Source: Sphaeroforma sirkka
Lineage: Eukaryota > Opisthokonta > Ichthyosporea > Ichthyophonida
Assembly: GCA_001586965.3 (NCBI GenBank)
Contig: LUCW03001624.1
Coordinates: forward strand, 122,501-160,415
DNA length: 37,915 nt
Direction: 5' to 3'
In this document: piece after piece, positions 1-27,202 of the stretch
Layout of the letters: every line of letters begins with the position of its first letter
Numbering within the stretch: position 1 is the first letter of the stretch
Program-made: the position numbers and the translations under genes
The notes under the pieces: model-generated
What the model saw: only the letters and a program-made list of their open reading frames with translations
Database searches by the model: none
Told to the model about the DNA's origin: nothing

Positions 1-39
<39 letters not shown>

Positions 40-323
40 TGTGTGTGTGTGTGCGTGTGTATATATATATATATATATATATTGTGTGTGCGTGTGTGTT
101 GTGTGATGTGTGAAATGTGAATATATATATATATATATTGTGTGTGTGTGTGTGTGTGTGTGTGTCAATTTATCTGTGTGTCTGTGTCTGTGCATACGCG
201 TGTGTGTATCTCGCATATATTTATATGTATTTATATATGTATATATATATGTATGTATATATGTGTGTGTCTGTGTCTGTGTGTATGTGTGTGTATGTAT
301 ATGTAGAAGTAGATATGTATATA

Positions 324-370
<47 letters not shown>
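1..370. repeat. Compound (GT)n/(TA)n microsatellite
   Basis: Alternating runs of TG, TA and GTGTCT units fill the window's left edge. They lie upstream of the first recognisable exon (505), so they are most likely intronic. The open frames through this tract encode only YI, VC and similar dipeptide strings and are not genes. From 371 to 504 I see no feature beyond the splice acceptor ending at 504. Confidence 0.95.
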
Positions 371-372
<2 letters not shown>

Positions 373-504
373 GCGTGTCGGTGCGAGAAATATGCTCATC
401 GCTTTTACGGATTCGGTCAGATTCTAGTGGAGAAAACAAGTTCGATTGCGGAGTGATATTGTTTAGGGTACCAATAATATATCTAAACTTCAATACTATT
501 GTAG

Positions 505-16101
<15,597 letters not shown>

Positions 16102-17064
16102 GATATTGCCCTCAGTCGAGCAAAACCCATTGTCCCAGATATCTGGAAAATAACGTATCAATGGATGAACTAAATACATGTACCAGTGTGATGTACGTAT
16201 AACCCCCGACTTGAAGTAAAAGAATGTACTAAAACAACAATTTAGAAATATAATTTAGGATAAACACACCCCAACTATACTATTAAACAACGACTCGCAA
16301 CTTATTGACCCTTGTGTACGCACATTGCGAGAGTGCCGAGACTAGCATACTGTTAAATTCGATTGGAATTTATACTATGCCGATACATAGTGCGATCAGT
16401 GTTAAACTAAGAATTAAATTACTCTTAATGTCTTCAGCGTACAATTAAATCAGCAGAAATGGGTGTTATTTGGCTGGGCAATGACAAGTTCTTTAAAGAA
16501 TACCATCGCGCCCTTATCAATCGTCTATGCATATTTGTGTATATTATCGTTGTATAAACATATGCGTAGGTAAACTATCCTGTGTTTATACCTCGTTTAT
16601 TCTAACTGCATTAGCTGACTGATAAATAGACATTTTCGACTCTAACCTGAAACCTATCCGCACTGGTTTGATAGTAAAGGTAAACATATTGTACCATTTG
16701 GCTTGAGATCCTGAAGTCGGACAGTCGTCAACTTTCAAAACTCCTCGTAGATAATTTATATCTCGAATGAACGAAATCCGACATACACAAGTAAAGCCTC
16801 TAAGAATGTTTTCACCTTGTATAGTGAGCTATCTATAATACGCTTCAAAATGTCCCGCAATATCTAGCCCCAAACCACAATACAGTTCCCAAATATCATA
16901 GGGTAAGAATGTCACAACCCCATATGGCGGCCCTAAGATTCGTGATATTTATTGTATTCCACACTTGTATATGTATCTACATACGAGTTTATGATTATAA
17001 TACGCATATTAGTTACTGCATACGAGTTTACAATTGTAAATGAAGTGTACATGCACACAAAAGT
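16102..17064. other. Intergenic, no gene seen
   Basis: Downstream of the MADBUB stop codon. AT-rich, with short unconvincing ORFs only. Several ATTAAA-like hexamers occur (for example near 16413 and 16440), but none can be singled out as the polyadenylation signal. Confidence 0.6.
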
Positions 17065-17513
<449 letters not shown>

Positions 17514-17736
17514 CAGAATAAAGATTGTACTGTTTTGCGTACACATATCCATACATTCTCTGCTTTGCAATTGCCATCAAAGCTTTGAACAATTCAATAT
17601 ATCATGTTAACTAATATTGTCAACTAAATTAGGCTTACCCTTGCTTCCACCAGTATAGCTACATTGTTGTAATGAGAAGTCAAAAGTCTGCTAAATTTTA
17701 CTATTTATACACCACATTAAGATTTCCAGGGCACTC

Positions 17737-19300
17737 TGCCATCGTTATTGAAGGTAGATCTGTCCGTGTATTTTAGTCGCAGCTTGGTGACAAATACTTT
17801 GACTTTAAAACGACAAATAATTATCTGATCCGCTATAAGTGTAGCTACATATTTGTCATGACTACGGTGCAGGCTAAGCTGCCATCGTTATGGTAGATCC
17901 GTCCGAGAGAGAAAAGTATCTGGCTAAAACCGTCGTTTTCAATTTCCTGAATTGTTGTATAACAAATTGACGTGAGCTCATAACTTTGGGTCCGTAGCCT
18001 GATATAATTTTCAGCAGAAAATTCATTGCACTGCTATGCTAGGATTTTCCACTTCCTCAGTCAGCTATTGTCGATCTAAACCTCTAGAATCCCCTATATT
18101 CTAAATTAATCAACTCCCCTTTCTATGTCAGTGTTTAGCACCAGTATAACTACATGGTTCGTCATGAAAAATTAAAACAATTATAAATGGCCCAAAGCGG
18201 TGCTCGAATCGTTAAACTTTCCTCTAATACAATATAGCTATACTTAATGGCTACTCGTTCGTGAAGTACCTGGCGTAAGTCATCGCCTTCGATTTGATAG
18301 ATCGGGTATAAATTTGACCCGTGCGCGTAGCTTTGCCCCGTGACTGATCTATTTGAGTAGACTGAATCGTATCTTAGATATAAAATTGCACTATTCCATC
18401 AGTAGAAACACAATTACATTCGGTCACGCCAATTTCCAAAAATTGCTTATTCTCATCAACGAAGTTGGCTAATTAACTATTTGATATACACCATATGTTG
18501 TCGATTTTAAGAGCATTGGCACACAATATTATGTAGTGTGATGTATTTAAGTCGAAGCTTCAGCTTGATTATAAATACTTTGACTTTGGAAAGAAAAATA
18601 ATTATTGGAACCGCTATACAGGTGAGAATTTTTCAACTCTGTGAAAGTGCTCTTTATTTACTTTTGTACTCCGTATTTATACTATTTTTTCGTCAAAATT
18701 GAACGGCCCTTTCGGCTCGAAAATTTCCTTTGCCAAAGAAATTCCAACGGACGTGCGCGGTCTATTTTTAGATTCCATCTCTAAAAAATACAAACACAAT
18801 TTCTTCAAATACACTTAAACTTCTAAGACTCATAACTCAATGAATATTCACTCAAACAACTTGAATAAGGTGCCATATGAAAGGGAAAACCATTTCCTAT
18901 CAAATGACACCTGTAACAAAATTACACATATAATAGATCAAACACAATCGGCGTACGAAACACATTCGTAAACACAACATACAAAAACATACTTAGATAA
19001 TTGGTTCCTCGATGGACTAGGTCTGAGTCCAACACTTAAACATCATTCACCTTTGACAACATGATTTTTCTACAACAGGTACTGAGTTCTCGATGCAGAA
19101 ATATGATCTCAACCCCTAATCAATCCAGGTCATCAGTTGACTGTATTCTATGAACTGTGTAAAGGTAGCTTTTTTATTATTTAACCTACACCCTTTGTTG
19201 GCGGGTTTAGATTCACGCGCGACATTGCGCAGATATGATGTATTTCAGTCGCAGCTTGGTGACAAATAATTTGACATTGGATCGAAAAACAATTCTGCCT
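17737..19300 (+). repeat. Old interspersed repeat family, at least three copies
   Basis: The sequence TGTATTT-x-AGTCGCAGCTTGGTGACAAATA, followed by a TTTGAC-containing stretch, recurs at about 17770-17850, 18540-18615 and 19238-19300, all on the same strand and clearly diverged. Smaller shared pieces are CTGCCATCGTTAT (17737, 17881), CCAGTATARCTACAT (17652, 18140) and TCGYYTTCRATTT (17931, 18283). No coding capacity is visible. It may be a degenerated tandem array or overlapping remnants of one noncoding element. Confidence 0.6.
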
Positions 19301-20060
19301 ATAAAGTCACTGAAGGTACCCCAATTCCGCTTTAACTAGCCAGGATATCCCAAATACATCAGTTGTGTGGTGCGGTATCGGACAGGCCCCAACTTCGCTC
19401 CGAAACAGAATTGCGGGTGACATCCTCACTCTTCTTGGTATCACGTTCAAAATATCTCAGACCGACTGAGCCCATATTACCACTACAAGGGTGGGCCAGC
19501 TTTATTCCACGCAATGGCGCACTGGTTTTAGTTCTCACTTAATGATAGAGGTATTCTGTATCCATCGTCGTGAACTAACGCATCGTATGTCTTCCATCGT
19601 TGAATCACTCGCCCCGAGCTTCTCGCGGCAGTTTGACAATCTCAACTTCCCTTCAATTTTCCCAAAACCTCACCAACTAATATGAAACCTGATGTACGTG
19701 TAGACATAAAACTTTATCCAAATTGAATAGTAACGTACCTTTACTGGGGTCCGACGCTACGTTTTCTAATTATCCTGTTTTGTTTTGTTTTGTTTTTTTT
19801 GTTTTTTTTTTTTGTTTCACCCCCCACCCCCCGAAAAAAAAACCGAAAAAAATGGATGATCCGTGAAAATTTTACACACATACACTGGGGGAGAGTGGAA
19901 TTGACCAAAAGTGCAGAAGCACGCTGTAGAAGCTGAATGTTATTGGAGTCGGCGATGTCATCCAGGAGAAACCCCTCTAAAAATGTTGTCTTTTATCTCT
20001 TGTCATAGAGGGAATAACACGTGTTAGCACCTCCCCCTCTCTCTCTCTTTTAGAGCTGAT
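19301..20060. other. No gene; homopolymer-rich segment
   Basis: I see nothing codable. At 19775-19855 there is a GTTTT run, poly-T, C-rich and A-rich blocks in succession. An open frame at 19491-19685 has no recognisable motif and is probably chance. Confidence 0.5.
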
Positions 20061-20345
20061 TTAAAATCTGTGGGTAATTTTATTCACGAGTTCTTTACTC
20101 GGGAGGTCATCCTGCCGCCCTGACGTTTCATTGAGCTCAGACCAACTCGTGCTTCTCCGTATGTTCTGATCATTGTATTCATACAGCTGCTCTATTGAGA
20201 TACTACCATCCGTCAGAAACACATCCGTCTCAGATTCTGATCCTGTCGTAGATCTTTGTCGTCAGATATACCCAATAGGTTTTTGTGGAGCGCGGAGAGC
20301 AGTATGACCCAAAACTCACCGTAAGGTTTTCTTTTAGAGCCTATT
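20061..20345 (-). pseudogene. Probable coding relic, unidentified
   Basis: On the minus strand, two frames that join at about 20250 read like protein. The upstream one includes KRKPYGEFWVILLSALHKN, and the downstream one includes TDGSISIEQLYEYNDQNIRR and ends at a TAA at 20061. The change of frame suggests a single-base indel in a dead gene. No family is recognised. The composition (charged, non-repetitive) is the only evidence. It lies next to the basic ORF at 20645-21022 on the same strand. Confidence 0.3.
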
Positions 20346-20644
20346 TGTCAAGTTTCTCGGAGCACAAGTTGGTATATGCGCCACAGGTGCAATCTATTAA
20401 GCACTCCAAACACGAAGAATGACTTGCCCATATATGTACCTTGTATACGAAAAATCCAAACGTAAGCTCGACATTTTGCTCCGACAGTATTAAAGTGCAG
20501 TGTTTAATTGGGGTTTACGGTGTCTTTTACGCTGGAAATGCTTATTTCGCTGTATCTAATAGTAAAACAATCACCACCCCAAGACACGTTTTGACGTGTT
20601 TTGGCGTATTTTGGCGCCTATAGAGGCGAATTCCCAAGGACTCC

Positions 20645-21022
20645 TTAGATGTTGGCTGGTGTGATCGTGGGTAAGCCGAAAGTTTTAGGTTTTTTCTGCA
20701 GCTGGGCTACGTTGATCTTAAAAGCGGACGTTGGTGCTTTCACCCTCCCTGCTTTTTTTTTGGGGCTTTGCAGCCACCTCATTGGCCTTGGTGAGTAGGC
20801 CAGTGTTCTTCTCCGTCTCTGGTGAGGAGTTCTCTTCTTCCTAGTCGGTTTGGGTGTTGATAGTTCCTTCGTTGGTGGTACGGGTTCCCTCGGTGTCCAT
20901 GTCGGATGGTATTGTCGCAAATTTTTGTCTGTCGGGTTGTAACTGCAGTTGTGCATCCTCGTGGGACTCGGAACTCTCTTATATGCTGTGGTGTTTTTTA
21001 TCGACTTCGCCCATTGGCTCAT
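20645..21022 (-). CDS. Small basic protein, unidentified
   Basis: An ATG-initiated ORF of 125 codons, intronless as read. It is strongly basic, with Pro-rich clusters in the middle (KPTRKKRTPHQRRRR, then SPKKKAGRVKAP) and a hydrophobic-neutral end. The composition resembles nucleic-acid-binding tails or small core proteins of DNA viruses and transposable elements, but that is only a compositional likeness. It lies beside the relic at 20061-20345 and the inverted repeat at 21130-21370. It could be chance, though the density of R/K/P codons and the absence of stops argue mildly for a real gene. Confidence 0.4.
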   Translation of the reverse strand: MSQWAKSIKNTTAYKRVPSPTRMHNCSYNPTDKNLRQYHPTWTPREPVPPTKELSTPKPTRKKRTPHQRRRRTLAYSPRPMRWLQSPKKKAGRVKAPTSAFKINVAQLQKKPKTFGLPTITPANI

Positions 21023-21129
21023 CGATTCCCTCTTTTAAAACCCTAAAAAATTTCGTAAAATCTTCATGATTTTACTGTATAAACATTTGCGCCGTGAGCG
21101 CATAACAACTGATTATCTTTTGGTTCATC

Positions 21130-21370
21130 GGGTCATGTGTCTGATTTGGATCATAAACCCTAAACTGGGTTTTGTCGTCCAACTCTCAAAATAAACTATG
21201 GGCACGACTGGCGCGACTCGTCACGGGTGATCTTGCTTCGGCATCCGCAATAGTGATAAACCTTCCGTGAGGTGAGGTATACTGAATAGGGTTTATTTAG
21301 GGTGTATTTTTAGAATTAGGGTTTGTTTTTAGAAGTTTAGGGTTTATAATTCGAATTAGACACATGACCC
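21130..21370. repeat. 36-bp inverted repeat with TTTAGGG-like motifs
   Basis: The left arm, 21130-21165 (GGGTCATGTGTCT...AAACCCTAAAC), is the reverse complement of 21335-21370 at 32 of 36 positions. All four differences are transitions, and three of them leave G-U pairs in an RNA hairpin. The 169-bp interior carries several TAGGGTTT/TAGGGTGT motifs (21288-21345). The outer flanks share TCTTTTGG with a short insertion on the left. It could be a MITE-like element, an element terminus or a hairpin-forming transcript. Confidence 0.8.
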
Positions 21371-22700
21371 AAAAGACCGGTTCCGGTCCACAAAGTTGGA
21401 TTTGCTCTTATCTTTCTCCAAGATGTGAAAACCGTTTGATTCGACAGTAACATCTTCTAATGTAGTCTTACTATCCCTAGAGGCTCGATCTTTCTTCACT
21501 GTATTCCAACAGAAGTTGAAGAATGAGTGGATTGGTGCTCTCACACTCGTTATATATATCTTGAGTAGTTGATTCAACGGGCTGATCTAGGAATTGGCGC
21601 GGATTTACTAATTAATTTTGCAAATCAACAAGTGTGTGCGCACTGCAGTCAAAATTGTCTTGGTTTGATACCTCAATGTGGATTTGAGGGGCTAATGTAA
21701 GTGAATTCTCGCTAGACCGATTGAATTTAAGAATAGACTCAATCCGTTGCTTATTGTAGCATGATGTCGTTGAACTATATATGCTATCCAGAATATACGC
21801 TACCACGCAAGGATCTACCAGTTGCTAATTCATATCCAACACCACAGGGGACCAATGAACATATTCAAGATTTGCGATGAAAATCAGAAACTGTATGCTA
21901 GGCAAGTCTACGCGACGGAAGCGATTTAGAAAGTTCCCCTTCCGGCTGGATCTAAAGCAAAGTGATATAACATTTTGCCATTATGTAGATATACACAGCA
22001 GGAAAAGTACTTTACACACCTATACAAAAAGAATAAATATCAAATAGCATAGAGAGAGAAACGTACCAGACGGAATTTCAATCCAAGGAAATGACTCTGA
22101 CGAAGCTGAACCGTTGTCATGCAACTCGTGTATCAGTTTGTTTGCCAACTATAGAGTCATAATGTATGGCACATTGTTTGTTCCCTATTTCATCGCATCA
22201 GTCGTGAAGCGCCTGCCGTAGGACGAGTTCACGTTCCACAAGCCAACGTGAGAACTGTCGTAGCTATTCGACCGTTGGCTCCTGATTAAGATCACTTGCA
22301 ATCAGGACTGTGAGCTAGAAGAATTCTGTTACATTCCTATCACCGTATATATAGCGCTTGAACATTAAATGCTGTAAGCGTGATCCAACGAGACAGTATT
22401 AGCGGCTCAAGACGGAAACGTAGTGGTATTTTCTATTTAATTTAATTGAAATAAATGCGAGAAAGAGTCAATTGTTTTTAGTTAGATGTGATTCGTGAAT
22501 CAGCAATACTTAAAGATTTGAAAACTGCACTTTGAAGTAACTGTTGGTGGTACTTCACTTGAATTTTTGAAAGCCTATACACTATTCTGTGGTTTATGTC
22601 CTATATTTTTCTGTTCAACGTATTGGTTGAATGCTGGTTTAAAAATAGGCTCGACCACCACAATGGACATATTAGCTTCGATATTCACATTAAATTAACT
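21371..22700. other. No gene recognised
   Basis: Short open frames occur on both strands (for example minus 21356-21577 and 21612-21806), but they lack ATG starts and recognisable motifs. No RNA gene or repeat was identified here. Confidence 0.5.
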
Positions 22701-22854
22701 ATTATTTACGTTTGGGGTTTGGTATTGGCCTATATCACTTTCATACAGTTCATGCTTTGCCGATAATAAATTGATTCGCTAGAAATGCTCAGTTGTTTGT
22801 CGACTGCCTCTGATTTTTTTTTCATAATAGCTTTGTCTTGATCATACTTGGCAA

Positions 22855-23187
22855 TTATGTTCCTTTGGTTGGCCGTATTGATTGTAGTAGCCCGCGTATG
22901 TTGTGTCCATAACAAGCCATTTTTGGCTGTACATCTTCATCGTCTATGCCATCATGAAAGTTATTCTCTCTGACGACTTCCATAAAGATGGTTTCTTGCT
23001 GTAAAATCTGGTCTGAGCCCTGTTGTCTCTCAACGGATACATAACAGAACACCTCGGCGTTGTTCTTGTCATTTTTAGTGTGGTGAGTTAGGTGCGAGTC
23101 GTATAGATCGATGTACAGCTCATTGAATAGAGGCAAATAGTCTGGCTTTACCTGGCCCATAAGACCCCACCCAGATATAAAAACCAT
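22855..23187 (-). CDS. Doubtful 110-aa ORF, divergent to the 226-aa gene
   Basis: An ATG-initiated frame whose start lies 81 bp from the start of the plus-strand ORF at 23269, which would make a compact divergent pair sharing one promoter region. No family is recognised. It starts with a short hydrophobic stretch, then becomes polar. Bases 22987-23032 inside it match the terminal 46 bp of a copia LTR elsewhere in the window. The frame may therefore be a fortuitous read through an old LTR fragment. Confidence 0.25.
   Translation of the reverse strand: MVFISGWGLMGQVKPDYLPLFNELYIDLYDSHLTHHTKNDKNNAEVFCYVSVERQQGSDQILQQETIFMEVVRENNFHDGIDDEDVQPKMACYGHNIRGLLQSIRPTKGT
22987..23032 (-). repeat. 46-bp match to the end of the second copia LTR
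   Basis: Matches 34921-34966 at 41 of 46 positions in the same orientation. The match ends exactly at the LTR terminus (minus strand begins TGAGAGAC). Weak similarity may continue to the left. The likely reading is a truncated, diverged solo LTR of that family. Confidence 0.55.
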
Positions 23188-23268
23188 ACTGATCGCGGTT
23201 GTAATATTATCTCAACGTATAGCTATACAAGTAAATACTTATAGTAAGACCGCACGAAATATTCAACC

Positions 23269-23949
23269 ATGAAATGGTTCCCCGATTTCCCGGAACGTGA
23301 GGATGAGACCATGACGTTTACGGACGCAGACGAAGTAAAGGCGTTTATCGAAAAGGGGCTGATGGAGCAGACCCACTTGGTGACGTCCGTGGACAACCGA
23401 AATGACGATGGCACTCTAAACGGTGGCGAACAGGTGGTGACCGTGCACCCGTGGCTGGGGTTTATGCCGGATAACAAACCGGATGGAGAGGTGACGCACG
23501 ACGATATCACCAGGTGTATCCCCTACACACGTATCATGTCATGCAATCACAACGAGGGGGACAGCCCTTATCTCGATTTGAAGGGCGACCTAGTGGACGT
23601 GCTGGACATGAAACTACAGCTAGACGAGGAGAACAACATACTGCGACTCAGAACAAGTACGTTTGAACGGTTTGCAAAGTCATTCAATTCAGACGGGTGG
23701 GCGTACGTAACATTCCCATTCTCTGTTTATATGCATCGTATACATGCTACAGCAGCATTAGAGGAACCGACGTACGGGATCGACGAGCTGCACGACATGT
23801 ACTCACGGGTCCGGTTGATCCGGAATGCGGGCCCCATCGACGAGCGATGGACGAGCGATAACGTTATGGTTATCAGCAACAGGGACTTCAACGGTCTCGG
23901 GATCGTTTCCCCGATCGGTGCTGACAGCGGTAACAGTATCTGGCTGTAG
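23269..23949 (+). CDS. Intact intronless 226-aa acidic protein, unidentified
   Basis: The cleanest single-frame gene outside the retroelements: ATG at 23269 and a TAG stop at 23947-23949. It is locally more GC-rich than its flanks. The product is acidic, without a signal peptide, membrane segment or low-complexity tract. Noticeable segments are a Trp- and Pro-rich start (MKWFPDFPERED), VHPWLGFMPDN in the first half, YLDLKGDLVDVLDMKLQLDE in the middle and VMVISNRDFNGLGIVSP near the end. I recognise no family. It begins 81 bp from a divergent minus-strand ORF and ends 51 bp before the copia LTR at 24001. It could be a host gene, or cargo of a mobile or viral element interrupted by the copia element. 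Confidence 0.6.
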   Translation: MKWFPDFPEREDETMTFTDADEVKAFIEKGLMEQTHLVTSVDNRNDDGTLNGGEQVVTVHPWLGFMPDNKPDGEVTHDDITRCIPYTRIMSCNHNEGDSPYLDLKGDLVDVLDMKLQLDEENNILRLRTSTFERFAKSFNSDGWAYVTFPFSVYMHRIHATAALEEPTYGIDELHDMYSRVRLIRNAGPIDERWTSDNVMVISNRDFNGLGIVSPIGADSGNSIWL

Positions 23950-24000
23950 CGGGTTCGCCGTGAGACTCGCAGGTGGTGTGGGGTACGCCTCAGGGAGTAT

Positions 24001-24469
24001 TGTTCTCAGATATTAAGGTATCTTAAAGTGTTCTGAGTTTTAAGTGAATAGTTGTGATTTATTTGATTCGAGTCCCTGCTTTTATGTGCATTGGACTCGT
24101 GATCCTTGAGCCATTAAAAAACACCTCTTAAGGTGAAAAAGGTTCTCTCTTAATCTATGATCCAATTTAAAGGTAGTGTCGCCACGTCTTCAACTAATCG
24201 TGGCTTCCATTGTAATCTTTGGCCTTATACGTTTAGATTGTACTCCTCCGATATTTAGGGATGCCCTTATGCCCATCAGAGATCTTCTATAATGATGTTT
24301 CCGTACTCCCGGCACTTCGGCTCCGAGATTAATTTCCATCTGTATTATATCTGTGTCCCTCTCTGAGTTTAGATTCTCTCCTAGGTTGATGCTGGGATAA
24401 ACATTGTTGAGCCTCCGGCATTTGATCGTAGTTTTATGCTTGGTAAACAATCTTGGTTTACTGTGATCA
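24001..24469 (-). repeat. 3' LTR of the copia element
   Basis: 469 bp with TG...CA ends. On the minus strand it is preceded by the purine tract GGGGGAGTAT. One single-base indel and mostly substitutions separate it from the 5' LTR. Confidence 0.92.
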
Positions 24470-24683
24470 ATACTCCCCCTGAAGCTATAGATGTAGTTTG
24501 ACGGAATCCAAGCTTCCTAAAACAAAATTGATCTCGAGGTCTGTTTCGAAGATGTGGCCAAAAATTAGACTTAGAATATTTATTTATTTTATTCTTACTT
24601 GTGACATCCTGTAAGAGGGAAGATTTCCTGTAAGAGGGAAATCTAGATTGAAAAATATTAACATTGTGGAGTATATACCGAAT

Positions 24684-24785
24684 CAACAGGTGTGTTGGCT
24701 TGATGGTAAAGTACTTCGCTAAAAAAAATGTATAGGTCGCTGTTTCGTTTCCCAGTGGCTTCAAAAAAAAATGCATTTGGTGTTA
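24684..24785 (+). repeat. Possible tRNA-derived SINE fragment inside the copia 3' region
   Basis: TGGCTTGATGGTAAAGTAC resembles a tRNA A box. TGTTTCGTTTCCCA, about 40 bases later, resembles a B box. A run of nine A follows (24766-24774). This is the layout of a tRNA-derived retroposon. No full cloverleaf can be drawn, and it is interrupted by an A8 run. The rest of 24470-25218 has no recognisable content. Confidence 0.3.
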
Positions 24786-25218
24786 ATCTGGTTGGCCCAT
24801 GGCCCAGTTGAAAATTGTCTTGTGCGTTACGTTCGAATATTGTATCAAAATGTGTACGGTCAGAAGCCCCAAAATTGGGGAGTGGTCCAGCCCACTGCAC
24901 GCAGGCCAGAAAATCAGACAAAAACAAATACGACAAAGATCAACCCAGTAACTCGTAGTACAATAACAGGTGCAGGGCACAGATATTTTTGTTTCAAAAA
25001 AACAATATATAAAAACAAGAACGTTAACGTTTGCACACTTTGGCCTGAAAAAATCCTATATTTGAGCTCTTTGATTTTTCGTGTTGCTCGTTGCTCTTCA
25101 GCTTTCATCATTGGGAGCTCATTGTACACAGCTTCTAACTTTCAGAGTTCATTATCAAATATATTTATTTCAAGGGAAATTTAAGCTTTCCAGCCCCGCT
25201 TTATTGGGTTCTCAGTCT

Positions 25219-25729
25219 CTATGCTCTGTGCGAGTATGCATTCTCTCCAGCCACAGACTTAACCATGGTTTTCTTGTGTTTAACGAATAATTTCCCCACG
25301 AGTGCTTGTGTCAAAGCATCAGCAGTCATCTCGTCTGTGGGCGTGTATCGTAGGACCACCGAATTGTCTTGAATTTTATCCCGGATAAAATAGTGCCTTA
25401 AATCGAGGTGTTTGGTCCTGCGGTTCACCTTATCATCTTCAGCAATTTTTATCGCTGATTGGTTGTCTTGATTGATGACAATTGGTCCAATATCGATACC
25501 AAGTTCCGACAATAAATTTCGCAGCCAGCAGATTTCCTTTGTGACATCATTCAAAGCAATAATTTCTGCTTCGCAAGTGGACTGTGCTGTCAATTTCTGT
25601 TTTCTTGATCCCCAAATCACAGGCGCATTGTACATAAAACTGACGTAGCCACTTGTTGGTTTACGGTCTGTTGCGTCAGAGGCAAAGCTTGCGTCAGCGA
25701 AAGCTACCGGATGTAGAGGTATCTCAGGG
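25219..25729 (-). pseudogene. copia RNase H, 3' end of pol
   Basis: Blocks AFADASFASDATDRKPTSGY (upstream frame), then KLTAQSTCEAEIIALND, INQDNQSAIKIAEDD, TKHLDLRHYFIRDKI and DEMTADALTQALV. These are the standard copia RNase H signatures, with D, E and D catalytic positions visible. About 750 bp of non-coding sequence separates the stop from the 3' LTR. Confidence 0.92.
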
Positions 25730-27200
25730 TCAAACCTTAGTCCATATCCAGAGGTGCCTGGATAATTGGTTCACGGCGAATGTTGTATCTGGTTGCGTAT
25801 CATCAGCTAAGTATCGAAGGGCGCCGATGAGTTCTCTATAGGGTATATTTCCGGCGGGCCTGTCAGAATGACATGGTGTCAAATTCGTATTGTGCAAGGG
25901 TACTGGTGACGACTGGGCATTTTCCAAGTTATATTTTTGGAGTAATGTGCTGACATAGATTCGTTGGTGTATGGTGACTACTCCCGAGGGCAGAAATCCC
26001 ATTTTCATTTTTAAAAACCATTCCGCTGTCGGCATTGACTTTATTGACCATTTTTTGAGTAAAATTGCCTCCAAAATATCCAAAGTTCGCTTGTCAAAGG
26101 CCGTCGCGATTTTATCGTCCACATATACAATGACCAGGTCCAAGGTGTCATCGGAGTTTTTTCAACAAAAAAATAATGATGGGTCTGATCGCGTTGGTTG
26201 ATATCCCTGTTGACCTAGAACCCCACAGACCTCCACAAAGTATAAGTAGCCAGATTGCTTTAGGCCATATAGTGGTAAATTTACTTTGCACCATACGGCT
26301 TTGTTACCTCGGCTGTACTCATGATATAGTTCCTGCTCCTCTTTCCTGAATAAATCAAGGGCCAGGTGTAGTTCTTGCGACATCCTCATATATACATAAC
26401 GGTACATTTTTCCGTTTAGGTATGCGTTCGGCGAGTCGAATTGTCTGACATACCATTTCTTCCTGGCTGTTAGTGCCAAACAATTCGGACGGTCTCTTTG
26501 CTCACTACTTAGGCGTTACTCCGTTCGAAATCCACTCCTTCGACAGCATTGTATCCAGCTACGGTCAGTCGTCCTTTAAAACGCTCGATTTTTCCAGCAG
26601 AGTCCATTTTGGGAGTAAAGACCCATTTGGAATTCATAATCGCGCTTTTTGCAGGTTTAGAGTCTACAAGAGTGAAGATCCCTCGTTCCACTAGGTCTCG
26701 GACTTCTTTGGTCGCTGCGTCCATCCATTTCCTTTTTATTCGAAAAATTGTCAATCTCTCGGAAGGTCTTGGGAATTGGGATCTGCGCCGGCCTCGCCGG
26801 CGTTGGTTGTTGCTGATGTTGAGTAGCTGAAATAGCAGCTGTCGAGGTTCTTTTTCGTCGAGAGCGACAACTGTTATTGCTCTTGTTGTTCATCCAAGCT
26901 GGATTATCTGAAATTTGCAAATTTGTGACCTCTGTCAAAGATCGGCGACCGGCCTTTTTCCGCTTTGAGATGTGAACGGATATGGTGTCAGCTTGGTCTC
27001 TGGAAGCAGGAGAACAATTTGATTTTGATAAAACGTCAGAGTACACCGGTTCTCGATGGCGTTTACTAGGGGCGGCTTGAGTATTTCCGCCTGGTTCCAT
27101 AGGCTGTGAAGATACGGTCGATAAGTCGTCGTTCGTCGGCTCAGCTTTTCTTCCTGTACTCTGCTCCGTACATTGTCCATCCTTTCATATGTAAAATTCA
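25730..27200 (-). pseudogene. copia linker and reverse transcriptase, frameshifted
   Basis: A hydrophilic linker (26657-27100) leads into RT. Visible blocks are NSKWVFTPKMDSAGKIERFK (frame 26509-26754), then FDSPNAYLNGKMY and LPLYGLKQSGYLY (frame 26162-26479), then LVIVYVDDKIATA with the YVDD catalytic motif at about 26114-26125 (frame 25730-26143). It ends with PYRELIGALRYLADDTQPD. Frame breaks fall between the three blocks. Key catalytic residues remain, so decay is mostly by indels. Confidence 0.92.
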
Positions 27201-27202
27201 TC

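Noticed and set aside
21356-21806. Two minus-strand frames of 64-73 codons
   Set aside because: They start at non-ATG codons, overlap nothing conserved and show no motif.
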